Shown here: positions 43,774 through 56,200 of the stretch, piece after piece
How positions within the stretch are numbered: the stretch's first letter is position 1
How the letters are laid out: each line of letters opens with the position of its first letter
Assembly (NCBI GenBank): GCA_015350385.1
Contig: WNKI01000002.1
Span: 4,830,636 to 4,894,635 of the forward strand
Length of the DNA stretch: 64,000 nt
Reading direction: 5' to 3'
Origin: Aculops lycopersici
Taxonomy: Eukaryota; Arthropoda; Arachnida; Trombidiformes; Eriophyidae
Made by a program: the position numbers and the translations under genes
The notes under the pieces: model-generated
Told to the model about the DNA's origin: nothing
The model's database searches: none
What the model saw: the letters and a program-made list of their open reading frames with translations, nothing else

Positions 43774-45599
43774 TATGCTGTCAACGACGATTACGACAAC
43801 AACTCAAGACAGTGCTTTTAATCTGAGAGCTGGCAATCACATAACTCGCCTCCTAATTCAGTGTTTGGAGCACAACTGATTGATTCATCTATCTTAAATA
43901 ATGCTAAACGAATGAATGATTCGTGATCAAGATCACTAAGTGACTTCTAACCAAACCACCAAGATGAACATGAGCATCAAAAGATATTATGCCCAAGTTC
44001 ATCTATTCGAATCTCAACCATGGAACCAAATCGATACCGACGATTGTATTTAAATAAACATTCGAGTCAAGTGGTGGTAGTGATAATGACACCTACCACA
44101 GCGCCATGAACTCAAATGAAAACAACCATTTATACCTATTGTGTGATCGATCTGGACATGTCGACATTACGACAAGACAGTATTCAGATGAGCGAGTCAT
44201 TCTATCTTTTTTATTGATCAAATGCATAAACCGAGCAAGTGTCTGACCTTGAACTAGGCCATTGTTCATGTTCTAGTTGTTGTCTGCGACTAAATTGTTC
44301 AACACATCATCAAGTACTGACACGATCACGACGACGATGGTTCAAGTGATGACTAAGCAAATGCAACGACAAACTAGTCAACCACCGAGAGACTGATTGA
44401 TTGTTAGATTTCACAAAAACGTTAACCAATTGACTTATAACTAATCTGCTGAATCCAGCCACCATGTCAAGACTTGTCAGCCATTTTGCCTCTAGTCTCG
44501 CGGCAGGTGGAGCTGCAAGAAGTTAGTAAATCGAAGACTAGATTGCGCGACAAATCTCCCAATTCGCTTTATGGCTTGCGGTTGGTTCATTAAGATTTAG
44601 TGCAGTGGCAAATGGAAATAAGGGGTGGAGATTTAGTAGGTCAACGAGTCGCAAAAGGTTCAAAAGTGGCAATGAAGTCAAGTCGAGGTAGTGCTAGTTT
44701 ATTCGCTCTTCGTTGAATCAACCTTAGATGCTACGAATCGAGTGTGTGATTGAATCCTCGCGCGCTCAAGCTCGATGGAAAGGGCTTGACAAAATGCGTT
44801 CGTGCAAATGGCCGACCACCGTCGCATGCTGTGAATGTTACCCCTTTTCTCCTGCGCTGCTTGAATTTCGTATTGAAATTCAATCGGGTGATTAATTTGT
44901 TATAGTACATATAATATTAGATTGTGATAGCATAGCATGAATGAAAATTGAATGTGAGCTTGTATGCAAAGTGTCTGTTCAAGTAGGTGTGTGTATTTCT
45001 TTTGGTTGTTGCAGTTTGAGTGTATGTTTGTTGTCTTTATTGACCCGACTTTGTTTAGGTCATTCTTTAGAGAATTGATGATAAAATGACCGGCTATTTT
45101 CTGTTATCTGCTTAGTCATCGCGTTGGTTTATAGTATCACTGGCCTACCATCACCAACGCCGCCTCCATCTTAAACAGCTACCATGCTGAGAGTGAGTGG
45201 CCAGCGGATTGTATACCTTTTCTTCCATTCAGTTCAACTCGAGACCAATCTCTCTATAGCTTCCTCTTCTTTCCTACAAAACTCTTACGTGTCAGACGCC
45301 CATTTGTCATTAACCCTCTACATTCGTCTTCTTCTCTGTTCACCTGTGCGACGACGCTCCTCATTTCCGCTTCTATATGTACATTTGTTGACGTTGATAT
45401 ATCGTTGCCATAGTTTTCGTCGCACACCTTGATAACGGTGCTCAATAGGCGTCATTGTAGCTCGGGTCTTAGCCGGTGTCTTAGTGACGATCAAGTTCCA
45501 ATGTTTGGGCTAGCGATTTGCGAGTAGTTGTAGATGCTGTGCCAGAAATACATTACTCAATTACGATAGAATCGCCTCAAATAAAAACAAGCCCAGCAT
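43774..45599. other. convergent 3' spacer between ANKRD11/12-like gene and LANCL gene
   Basis: Two genes converge here. It contains the plus-strand poly(A) signal of the ANKRD11/12-like gene. A TTTATT at 45036-45041 could be a distant minus-strand poly(A) signal for LANCL. No coding sequence recognised. Confidence 0.5.
44053..44058 (+). terminator. polyadenylation signal of the ANKRD11/12-like gene
   Basis: AATAAA about 280 bases after the stop codon, the first such signal downstream. Confidence 0.5.
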
Positions 45600-47438
45600 C
45601 TACTCGGGCGGCGCGCTAACGCTTACCTGAAAGGCAGGAAACTTGGCCTCCAGGGGATTGAGCAAATCAGATAAGAAGTAGGCCAGGCCAGCGTAGCCCT
45701 CAAACAGGGAGGCCGGTGAATCTGCTCGCCAGGTAATCAAATCGTGGTGTTCAAAATAGAATTGGGCAAACTTTCCTGCTCGATATAAGTGCTTCAGATC
45801 GTGGGTTAGCTGATAAAGATGTAGGAAGGTGTAGGCATTTCCACCGATTCCATGGCACAAACTGAAACCCTTTTTGAGTAGTCCTCGTTGCCAAATGACG
45901 TCACTGCAAGCTAGTGCTGATTGGAGGTAAGTTTCATCCTTGTAAACCATGTAGGCTTTGATTAGAAGATGACAAACACCTGGCGCTCCGTGGCACCAGT
46001 GGACCAGCCTATCAGTTTGACCTCCAATAGATGAGGGATAATTACAAGATGGATACCTGATTCCTTGAACGAAATTAATAGCTTCGCGAATTAGATTCAG
46101 TTGCTCATCGTTGAGATACCTATGTGCCTCTAGAAGCATGTATAAAATTCCTGCATATCCATGGGCGGCACCAACATACTCCTTTCCATGCCAAGAGTAG
46201 AATAATGGCCTACCAAAACTTTCCATTGTCTGCCCTGATTTGAGCATCAAGTTTATATGATTTACAATATGCTCATCCTTGATTATTGTCTGCTTTGGTA
46301 ATTGTTGCTTAATCAATAACATTGCATACAAGCCACCAGTGCGACCATATAATAGCTCATCAGGTGTTCCGGCTTGCTCTTGCATTTTAATTAATTCTAA
46401 AATCTTCTCTAGTAATATATTATTATTTGGTTCACTATTTATCTGCTCAATACCGGAAAACGGCGGCACCGGCATCTGGGGCAGGTGTTTGTGGATTTGA
46501 TGATGGTGATTCGTTTGTTGGTGGTGGTGGTGGTGGCCGGAAGTGGCTGCTAGCTCGGCGCCCAACACGCCGGGAGTTGGAGGGGCGCTTTGTGAGAGGG
46601 CATGGTGGCCGTCTGGGCCTGGGTAGCTTAGGGTTCGGGTTAGCATTTCTCGGTTTAGTTTTTGTTGTGCCCTAGCTAGGGCGCAGAATGTATAGACGCC
46701 CAAGTCACCGCAGAGAAAACTTGGACATTTGCTGTTATGCATGTGCTGAGTTTGAACTGATATCAGGTATTGATTAACATGGTGCGTGGCCTTTGCCGCT
46801 AGATCCTCCCTGAATTTTGTATCCAGTGTATTTTTGGTTGTCAAATGGTGGTAGAGTAGCGAGATACCTGGCAGGCCAGTGTACATGGAGCGATCATTGC
46901 AATCGATTTGCTCTGACTTGACATGCTGACTTAATAGCAACTTGATCTGCTCCTTGATTTTAGCCTCAAAAACGTGGTCAAATTTACCCTCTGGAGTGAG
47001 GGCAAAGTTATCTACTTTGATAGGTCGACTTAGGTGACTACCTGCTCCAGGTGAATCGTGAAACTCATGAGCTTCCTCGTTGGCATTATTTTGACTAGTC
47101 TGATTGTTTGTCGTTGCATTTGCCTGCTGGGATTCTGGATTTGCTGCAGTATTAGTGGTGACTGACGCATTCGTATTCACGGCAGGTATCTTGAAATTAT
47201 AATACTCATTCAATGCCAAATCCTCCTCCTCCTCCTCGATAGATTCGTGCAAAGGATTTTCGGCCTCAATTTTAACCAATAATCTCTCATTAGCAGCCTC
47301 GTTCCAATCATCATAAGGATTAGGCAGGAATCTGACCTCATTGGCGCCACCGTTACTGTTGTCGTCGTGCCGATGACCCATCCTGAATCGTTTTCTTGAA
47401 CTTCGTCTCTTATCTCGAATAAAATTTGTTGCTGGCAT
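45600..47438 (-). CDS. LanC-like protein (LANCL family)
   Basis: An intronless 612-residue eukaryotic LanC-like protein. LanC-like proteins have an alpha/alpha barrel with a zinc centre and add glutathione to dehydroalanine or dehydrobutyrine in damaged proteins. The ligands are visible: Cys482 in VHWCHGAPGVCH, and Cys528-His529 in LCHGIGGNAYTFLHLY. Other signatures are RFLPNPYDDW near the N-terminus, YTGLPGISLLYHHL, FLCGDLGVYTFCA, DELLYGRTGGLYAMLL, GAAHGYAGILYMLL and SLFEGYAGLAYFLSDLL. The usual length is 400-450; the excess lies in a Thr/Asn/Gln-rich region near 75-125 and a Pro- and His-rich insert near 270-335. The C-terminus FPAFQVSVSAPPE ends the family's FPAFEL tail differently: CAG followed by GTAAGC there is also a perfect donor, so a tiny last exon is possible. 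LANCL1, 2 and 3 cannot be told apart by eye. Confidence 0.96.
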   Translation of the reverse strand: MPATNFIRDKRRSSRKRFRMGHRHDDNSNGGANEVRFLPNPYDDWNEAANERLLVKIEAENPLHESIEEEEEDLALNEYYNFKIPAVNTNASVTTNTAANPESQQANATTNNQTSQNNANEEAHEFHDSPGAGSHLSRPIKVDNFALTPEGKFDHVFEAKIKEQIKLLLSQHVKSEQIDCNDRSMYTGLPGISLLYHHLTTKNTLDTKFREDLAAKATHHVNQYLISVQTQHMHNSKCPSFLCGDLGVYTFCALARAQQKLNREMLTRTLSYPGPDGHHALSQSAPPTPGVLGAELAATSGHHHHHQQTNHHHQIHKHLPQMPVPPFSGIEQINSEPNNNILLEKILELIKMQEQAGTPDELLYGRTGGLYAMLLIKQQLPKQTIIKDEHIVNHINLMLKSGQTMESFGRPLFYSWHGKEYVGAAHGYAGILYMLLEAHRYLNDEQLNLIREAINFVQGIRYPSCNYPSSIGGQTDRLVHWCHGAPGVCHLLIKAYMVYKDETYLQSALACSDVIWQRGLLKKGFSLCHGIGGNAYTFLHLYQLTHDLKHLYRAGKFAQFYFEHHDLITWRADSPASLFEGYAGLAYFLSDLLNPLEAKFPAFQVSVSAPPE

Positions 47439-48399
47439 AAATACTACCTCTAAATTATAATCTTATTATATAATAATAATAACCAAGTGTGCTATTCACT
47501 TTCACTTCCTCCAATTATTGTTAACCTAAACCAAAAACTACACACAAATATCGCACGCGCTAAACTATTGGCCAGTTTCCCTCAATTCTACTTCAATATT
47601 TTCCTCTTGATTTGCTGATAATAATAATATTTATGAATATTACTTTCCACTGACAGGATTTTATGCGTTAATTCTAACAAACAATGGTTCTAGTTGTATT
47701 CTCTATTTCATTTCCGTCCCATCATTTCAAGCTTCCGTTACCTTGAACCACAAATGAGGCCACAGGCACCCTAGGGTCTCTTTGTGACAAACTCGTCGAT
47801 TTGATCTGATTTTTAATTTTAATCTAAACTAACAGATCAAATTTCACTTAAAAGATTATTCATTTGTTTACTTCTTGTAGGCAACCAACTAAAAACTAGC
47901 CGACCTTGGCTATAGTGCTATCAGGTAAATGATTAGCCTGAAAGGTAGATGGAGAGAATATCAACTGAAAAGCCGCAGATTTTTCAAGGCTTTCCTATTC
48001 CCTCTATGGCAGATGTAAACAAAAGGGCGCGATTGTACACCGTTGCTTTACCGTTGCGTTACTACGACGGGCTCACAAATAAAAGCGCGCGCCCCTATAT
48101 TGTCATAGCCTAGGAGCAAGCGCGCTATTTGTTGCAAAGCGGACCGCCCCAATGCGTGCAACGGTAGCGCGCGTATGCGTTACCTCACGTTACGCTACGT
48201 TTTGCACCGTGTGTACCGTGGGAGCTTGTGGGCGCCTAGCGGCACAAGTGCTTACGGATCTTCACGAGTCCGCTAGCAAGCTCGACAACTAGATGAGGCT
48301 CGACTTTCGCCCCTTAGACTTAATCTTTTAGCTTTCAATTTTCTCTCTTCTCTTCTGCTACTTCTGCTTCTACCACAGATGTGCTAAGTTTGGGCCGAT

Positions 48400-48466
48400 T
48401 ATATATTTATATATAGAGTCTCTCTCACTGACTTGATATTCAAGCCTCCAACTCCAAAGCGTCAAG
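48400..48466 (+). promoter_or_regulatory. candidate TATA promoter with short non-coding first exon
   Basis: A long AT run (TATATATTTATATATA, 48400-48415) is followed about 27 bases from its start by TCACTG, an initiator-like sequence, and then by GTCAAG/GTGAGT, a good splice donor at 48466. No ATG-led coding sequence is near on this strand, so the gene it serves is unknown and the call is tentative. Confidence 0.3.
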
Positions 48467-48530
48467 GTGAGTTCTTCTGCTACTTCCTGTGAAATGCGTT
48501 GCTTGTTGTCGTTGATGTTGATGTTAATGT

Positions 48531-48531
<1 letters not shown>

Positions 48532-48600
<69 letters not shown>
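48532..48600. repeat. (GAT)n/(GTT)n triplet repeat
   Basis: About fourteen GAT units followed by GTT units. Confidence 0.95.
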
Positions 48601-49828
48601 ATAGCGGCGAAGAGTTGAAGTTGCTGATGTTGTCGACTTGCTTAGTTGAAGCGCAATGATAATGACTTATTTACTGAACTCAATCCCCACTCATTCATCC
48701 AAACCCACGACTTGCTCATCGCGGTCCTCCTCCTCCACTCTACTCATTTCAGGCTTTCGAGTGGAAATTTTAACTGACTGCTGAGTTGCAGATGATCATG
48801 ACGACAGCATAAGGAGTGGCAAGAACAACAACACGCCTGTGAGCTAACTAAAGGAGCTATAGCAAAATCTCAGCATTCATTCCTCAGGAGCCAGACTTAC
48901 GGATCTTACTGCTACTTACTTAAGACGGGAAAAAGGAGACGACAACGACCATAAGGATGAAGCTGAAAACGAAGCCGCTACTTCCGTTACGCTATCTTTC
49001 ACCAGGCGACTAAACTTTCTCTCTCTTCCGACTGCTAGCTTACAGTAGATTGGTCGCCTTTTTCATCTCACATTTGCTCACTAGTTTCGATTAGCTTCAA
49101 CTATACTATCAGTAGCAGGCAACAAGAACTTAGTTGCCATCCAACACAAGTTCTAGTTGATATATTACATCACTCAACTCGATCCTTATCTTTAGCTGTT
49201 TTTCTCCTCCTCCACCTTCAAAATTTCCGACTCTCTACCTTATTTTTGCTGACGAAGAGATTGTCGGCTTCACTTAAATTTACTCGCTCGATTAGTGTCT
49301 TTTTCGGCTTTCTCAAGATGTTAGCTTATGTTGATGTCTCAAGTTTGTCCTCCTCCCCTTAGTTTCTCCAGTTTGACTTGTGGTTTCAGTTAGTTGACTG
49401 TCAAATTTCGAGCACCGGTGAGTTTTTTTTCTCAATAATTAAGTGTTACTAGGGAAAAGTGAAGTGGCGAACACTTAGACTGACACTAAAATGGCAACTG
49501 CTTCCCCTGATCACTATCATCAATTCACGCCTCTCCGGTGTGTTCGTCTCTCTACACCGTCTATCTTTCAAGTCGGCTAACTGCTAGTCATCAATACTCT
49601 CACCCTCTTGCCATCTTCGATTGCCTCAACTCTCTTGTCTTTAATCTGATAGACACTGCAAACCGGCCGGCAGAATTGTATCTGACGCGTATAATCAGCC
49701 ACGAACACACGCACGCATATACATACAGACACACAACCCTAACCTAGCGTCGTTGCAACCACTACAACGCCGCTAGGTGCCCTTTCCGCAAGAGCAGCAC
49801 GTTCCTCTACTTTCCCCCTTTTACTTGT

Positions 49829-49841
49829 CCCCCCCCCCCCC
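49829..49841. repeat. poly-C run
   Basis: Thirteen consecutive cytosines, a common site of length error in sequencing. Confidence 0.9.
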
Positions 49842-51740
49842 GACGGCGACCATATAACCACTACCATCACCACTAACCTTAGCTACCCCCAACCTCCCCC
49901 CACTCTCTCGAGGCGCCCTGTCAGGCTAAAGTGGGCGGGGGATGCATGGAGGCTAGGTGCAGGCGCATTGTAGCCCTTACACTGGAGCTGTATTCCCACC
50001 GTTGTTCTCGCCACGGCTTCTGTTGCAACTGCCACTCTCTCTCTCTCTCTCTCTCTAATCATAAGCGCCACTAGCTAGTGCGGTGGTGGCACTCGTACAA
50101 GCATCGCCTCAGGGCTAGGTAGCAAACAAAGGGAGAGAGGGAGCTAGTGGGTCGCGCTCTTTCCGAGAGAGGGAAGGGGAAAGTTTAGGCGAGGAAGTCT
50201 TTGGAAACGTCGTCGCAAATGTCACTCTCGCATCTAGTCAGACAACCGACCGGCCGGTCAGTGGGTTGCTCGGGCTGCACGACGAGCTACACGCATCCAT
50301 TGGTCACTCGCAACGACCACTTTCGCGGCCGCCGTCGCCATTGCTGCTCACCACGAACACCTCCAGTTGCCAGATGCACCACCGCCGCCACCAAACCATT
50401 CGGCAGTTGCTCGTTTAGTGGATGGCCATCGGCCACCTGCCTTTTCAAATGGCCATCACTGGTGCCATCCTAAAACCTTGATCTCCGGCCGGCCTGTTGT
50501 AAAAATTACCTTATCAGATTACGTTATTATTTTATTATTAATCTTTATTTTTGCAGATAGCAGAGTGATCTATCTATTTCTCTTTCGTCGGTTTATATAG
50601 TGGCTTTCTCTTTTGTTCTTAGTGGTTTGCGTCTCCGCAAGAATTGTATTCTATATTTTAATCATAATCATTAGTGCAGAACTACAAGTTACTGATAATT
50701 GTAATACTGATATCCTAACAGGCCCACCGGCCGGCAAGTCGACGGATCGATTGATCGATTGCAGAACGCAAGGGACGAGCTAATGCACGACACTCGACAA
50801 TTGGATCGGTCCTCTCGGTTGTCGTCTCGTGGCGTATCAGTGGCGAGTAATCTTTACCTCTCTTTGGATTGTGCTAATTTGTGCAAAATCCTTTCAGTTC
50901 TTTCTATGAGAGTTGGCACGTAACGAGCTGTTCCACCTGATAATAAATCGATCGAAATTGATTAACTTGCCTGCGGACACAAGCCGCCAGTCGCCGTGCA
51001 TTTAGCCTAAAATTTTCTATTTCTTTTGGCTCTCCCAATTCAACTCTTTGTGGCACAATAGTCCATTTAGCCTACAGATGTCGCCCAATCGCCGGCCACA
51101 ACGACCACCACTAGCCACTTCTGTCAACTCGCCGCTAAAGCCACTGGCTTACCTTCGTAAGCCGGACTCTCGGCAAAGTTGGCAAGTGCAACCAGAACTT
51201 CAACCCTTTAGTCTCTGAGCCGATTCCTACCAACAATTCCAACTACCAAAAGATCGACTCCTTCTTGGCACCTGGGAAAAATCAATATTTTTAGCCTCGA
51301 CGATTGAAACTGTGTGGCCATTAAAATGACATGAGGAAGCAGTGGATTCTTGTTGTGTTGGCCAGTTGACTAGCAAGAGCTAGGGGGAAGTTGGTCAGCC
51401 TGGCTGCTGTCCAGTATTTCAATGTCGCTGTGCTGTGCATTGGGTAAATTGCGGTGCAGACTACACAGTAAGTCCATTAAGCAAATATAGTCGCTTTCAG
51501 CGCATAAGCTAGCTTAACAACTGTCGATGGCCATCGTCGTTCGCAAGACCGTTGGCAAAACTTACCTGGGACCACAGTCAGACAGAGTACTCTTAGGCCA
51601 CTAACAGTAGGAAAGAAAATGTTCGATAGAAAGAAGCAAACCTACAGTTGCTTTGGATTGATTGAAACACATATCGACAATGTCATTGCCAGTCTCGGTC
51701 TGGCTTTATGTTTGCCATACCTCTACACTATTCTACTGTC

Positions 51741-51771
51741 CCTCTCCCTGTCCCTCTCCCTGTCCCTGTCC

Positions 51772-51813
<42 letters not shown>

Positions 51814-52063
51814 NNNNNNNNNNNNNNNNNNNNNNNNNNNNNNNNNNNNNNNNNNNNNNNNNNNNNNNNNNNNNNNNNNNNNNNNNNNNNNNNNNNNNNN
51901 NNNNNNNNNNNNNNNNNNNNNNNNNNNNNNNNNNNNNNNNNNNNNNNNNNNNNNNNNCGTACTACGTACGTCGTACGTCGTCGTCGTCGTCGTTACGTTC
52001 GTTCGTCTACTACTACTACTACTACTACTCTCTCCTCCTCCTCCTCCTCCTCCTCCTCCTCTC

Positions 52064-52118
<55 letters not shown>
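51741..52118. repeat. compound microsatellite with 144-base assembly gap
   Basis: Begins with CCCTCTCCCTGT-type units and a TC run to 51813, then 144 undetermined bases (51814-51957), then CGT, CTA and CTC triplet runs and a second TC run to 52118. The gap sits wholly within simple repeat, so its stated length may not be the true one. Open frames running across it are artefacts. Confidence 0.95.
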
Positions 52119-53216
52119 CTTGATTGTCAAAACGCAACAATGTCAAAGCGTTAAATTTATTCCACTTAGGCTAGTTTCAGCCTACTGCTCGCTACTTATT
52201 AGCTTACCACCTGATAAGCGCCGACGACAGCTAATGTCTTGTCGACCAACTCCCCAGGTTGGCAATGAAATGGTGGCATACATAAACCAGTTGGCCAGTG
52301 AGGTAACACGTAGACACTCAACAAGTAGTCTGGCCAATATCAACAAAGGTAGTGGTCTGTGTTTGCTCAAACAAGTAAAACTCGTTGCCATCTCTTGTTG
52401 TACGAACCAAAAAACTTTTTCCCTCTGACACTAGAAATCTTGATGCTAAAAATTAACACAAATTTCAGATAGTTGGGCAAGATTTCTAAACAGTCAGTCG
52501 GACCGACAGAAAGGCAGACAGACATATAGTTACATGCACTAACAACACGGTGTGTCGTTTGCTGAGTTGGCTGGCCCTTCGTTTGACATAAGGCAGAAGG
52601 CGAATCATTATATATCCAACACGATGGCCACAACGATTTGATCGTGACCACCTGTTGGCTTTGCTCTAGCGTTGTAACTTGTTAGTGTGACTTTATTTAT
52701 TGCAACTGAGTGATTTTTCCTCCCTATTGACTTGACACTAGACTAGTGGAAACTTGGTCAGTTAGCCAACCAGCTAACAGGTAGCATAGTCTACTAATAA
52801 GAGACAAGGGGAGAGTTGAGGAAGAACTCTGACAGCGACGGTTGAGATGAATGAAGAGGGAGATTTTATTTCTTAATCTTCGAGCACAAAGTGCATTCTT
52901 ACTTCAGTTTCAAGAGCCTCTATCGAATAGACAAACAGACAGACAGGTAGACATATGAATGCTTAAACAGACAGATTGACAGCAACTATCAAAGAAGAAA
53001 TAGTTTATCTAATCGAGCTTTTCATTTTGTCCAACTTTGAATTTGAAAATTCAGTTGTTAGTTCCTTTTTCCTGATAAAAACAACAGACATACTCTCTCT
53101 CTCCCTCTCTCTCCCCCTCACAACTAAATACAAACAAAATATAGAAGAAAGCTAAACTTATTCATATACCTTTTCAGAGATTCTCTAGATTTCAGGAAAA
53201 GGGAAGTGTTATTTGT
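52119..53216. other. downstream flank of the tyrosine phosphatase gene
   Basis: Presumed 3' UTR and intergenic sequence. A TTTATT at 52865-52870 could be the minus-strand poly(A) signal, about 350 bases beyond the stop. No other gene recognised. Confidence 0.5.
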
Positions 53217-56200
53217 CTAACTTGTCGCTGGAGTTTGGTTGACGTAATGAAGCACGTAGTGTAAAATCAAATCGTAACAATACTTGTACTCGGTCATATT
53301 CTCGATTAACTGAGGCCTATGGCGTCTAACTGTTTTAACCGCTTGGAAGACGTCAACCTCGCTATGCTGAACCACCTGTTCAATGGCCACATTTGCCGCG
53401 CAATAAACACCGGCTCGTGATTTTCCATTCAACGAAACAACACAAACCGGCCCATAGGTGGTGCGCTGCCTCCACCTCTCCACCATATTCATCAGCTCAA
53501 CAAGGGCATTTGTTGAGGTTGGTACCCGGTGACCTTGGGGCCAACAGGTAATTTGGAATACCTGTGTTGTTTTGGCCTCCGATCTAACTCCCGCAATCAC
53601 CTCAGTCAGTGAGACAATCTTCTTGTTGATTGTATAGATCCAAGATTTGATATTTGGATAGTGGGTGTAGGAGACCATTTCGGCCGAAAAAACGGGACCA
53701 AACTTTCTTCTAAGCTCCTTTTCAGAGGGCAAAAACGAGGGATACGTTGAGGATTCCAATGGATTTGCCAGAAGAATTACACTATTGCAATCGTGATCAT
53801 AAACCAACGACCAAAAGTCGCTTATTGTCCGATGTAATGGCCATTCCGTCACAATATACTCCTTACTTCTCGTGTATCCATCGACAAAAACTGCATTTAT
53901 ATAATCCGTGCTATCGTTTGTTTGGAATGATGTTAGATATGGACGAAAGTTGTCGGGTGGCACCGTGGAAACATCCCGATTCTTCTCCCTATTCTCGACA
54001 CGATGGCCGCCTGCACAATCGCCAATGGAAAACTTTGACGTCATTCTGGTTATCTTCTCATATTCCCTTTGGTATTCGTTCTTCTTAGTTGTTGGATTCC
54101 TTCGTGACTTGTGCTTTAGTTGCTTGTGTAACTCTGCAACCGGAAACCAAGTTTTACCGCAAAACATTGCCTCCTCAATGGTGTCGTAGACAAACTTATA
54201 CTGTTCTAAATTTTCAATTAAAAACTTTCTCGATTGCCTCATCTTTTTGGTGTAATTAAATACATCCAAAACATTGTCCTCCTCGGCCAACTCCAAGTTG
54301 GCATCAATACAAAGATAGGTTCCCGTGCGACCGCATCCATCGTTGCAGTGCACAACCGTTGGTCCCGTTTTGCCCGACTTGGACATCTCGTCCATGCAAA
54401 TGCGCACGCGCCGCCGGAAGTGCAACAGCGAGCTTATGAATGGACAGGTGTGCGACGCCCAACTATTGTAGTGGAATTGATAAATGATCCGCTCGTTTGA
54501 CCTGCTCGACGATGCTGCTGGCCTACCGCTTCCGGTTAGATCGTTCATCTCCTCGTCGCCCGTTAGCAAGCCATCGGGAGTTTGTGGCTCGAGGTCCAAG
54601 TCGGTGGAGTTGAGTTGGTTGTCGCTGATCAAATAATTATCATCTTTACCTCGATCGTCGTCGCCCTCGTCGTCGTCGTCAAGTAACTGCGACTCGCTTG
54701 GTACCATGAATTGCGTTCGTCTTGGTCTCGTGTTCTTCTCCCTAACTCGCCGCTTCTTTTTGACCGCCCGCCTCGTGGCCGAAGATCGATCCAGTCCCGC
54801 GCTGCTCGGCGTTCGCGGTGTAACAGGTGTCGCGGGTTCCGACAGGTTGTTGAGTGAGCCGCTGCTTCCGTCCAAAGCACTGCGACTCAAGTAGGAAAGT
54901 GGATGCAGCTGGTTTAGCGATCGGTCCGGCGTGAACACCTGTTGCTCTTGTTTTTTCTGCTGCTGCTGCTGGCTTGTGCTACTAATTTTGCGCGCCCTAG
55001 AAGGCGGCGGCTGACTCGAGCTGCGCGCCAGATTTTGCCTTGCCATTGAACTGCCGGCGCCACTGGCGGACAAATCCGCTGATAGCAGGCGCGAGCTCAA
55101 GTGATCAATGGTGGGATCGAGATTGTAACTTTGTCGGCCAAATCCATTGGAACCCATTGACAGACGAGCGGAGCTGTTCGAGCGCCTTTGTTGTCTGTTG
55201 TTTCTGCTACTTCCGCTTCTCCCGGCACTGCCTCTGCTATTTACAGATAAATACTTTGGCTCCCGAACGTTAGCCCGGCCGCTCAAGTCCAACTCGCTTG
55301 ACTGTCTCCTGGGATTGAGTATCAATTCTTCAGAAGCGGATGTCTCATCGTCAGTGTAAGCTGAGTCGTCCTCTGTAAACTCAAAGTCGTTTTCGCTTGG
55401 TGAATCTCCATTGTGAAGTTGAATGTTGCTACTGCTGCTCCGTTTACCGGAAGTTGGAATCGCGTCGCCAGTAGTAGAATCGTTGTTATTGATGCCGCCG
55501 ATATTAGTTCCCGCTTGACCTCCGTCTTGTTCCGGTTTCACCTGTTGATCCTTGCCTCTAAGTCGGCGTAACTTGATAGTTCTAATGACAAAATCAGCCA
55601 GTGGCTCTTCGAACAACAAAGTCACCTCCAAGTTTCCATACCTTTCCGGTTTGTTCAACTCCAATGGCCAATATTGATTGCACATAACGCGAATGAAATC
55701 AAATACCTTCGTTAGCATTACTATAACAAACGTTTTTTGCTCCCAAATCATGCGCCAAAAATCCTCAATAGTATTCTCGTTTGGTCCTTGAGCTGCAATG
55801 TAAGCATTTGGTTTTAGGCAAGAGTCAACGTGACTTGCGTTTATATAATCAGAGTCGGAGACATTTGGTAATGTTCTGAGTACCACTCGATTATAATCAT
55901 AGGGAATACATTTTTTGTAATTGTTTTTAACCTGATTCGACTCTTGAGTTGCGTAACGACAAACGTAGGTTTCGTATCTGGAGGCGAATCGGTACTCAAT
56001 ATTAGCCAAAACTTTGTACTTTCTCATCAATTTAACGCGCTCCTCAAAATCCTTGATGCTCATTCGTTCGCGTGGCAGGAAAGATTGCAAATCTCGATCC
56101 AATGTTTTGAGCGAGACAAAGCCAGAGTTTAAGATGGACAATTGCAACTTTGCTATCGATTCATGCTTCTTAGTTAACTTTAACCTCGAAGCTAAACCAA

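Larger units (their letters stand above)
47439..51740. other. intergenic upstream of LANCL, no gene recognised
   Basis: The first few hundred bases should hold the LANCL promoter. The stretch 48000-48220 is dense in CG words and Myb-type ACCGTTGC/GCAACGGT sites. A TATA-like sequence with a possible short plus-strand exon follows at 48400-48466. A second donor-like site, CACCG/GTGAGT, is near 49417. Also present are GAT and C runs. Open stretches at 49538, 50201 and elsewhere look non-coding. Confidence 0.5.

Noticed and set aside
51619..52428. Open frame of 269 codons across the assembly gap
   Set aside because: It consists of simple repeat translation and undetermined bases, with no domain.
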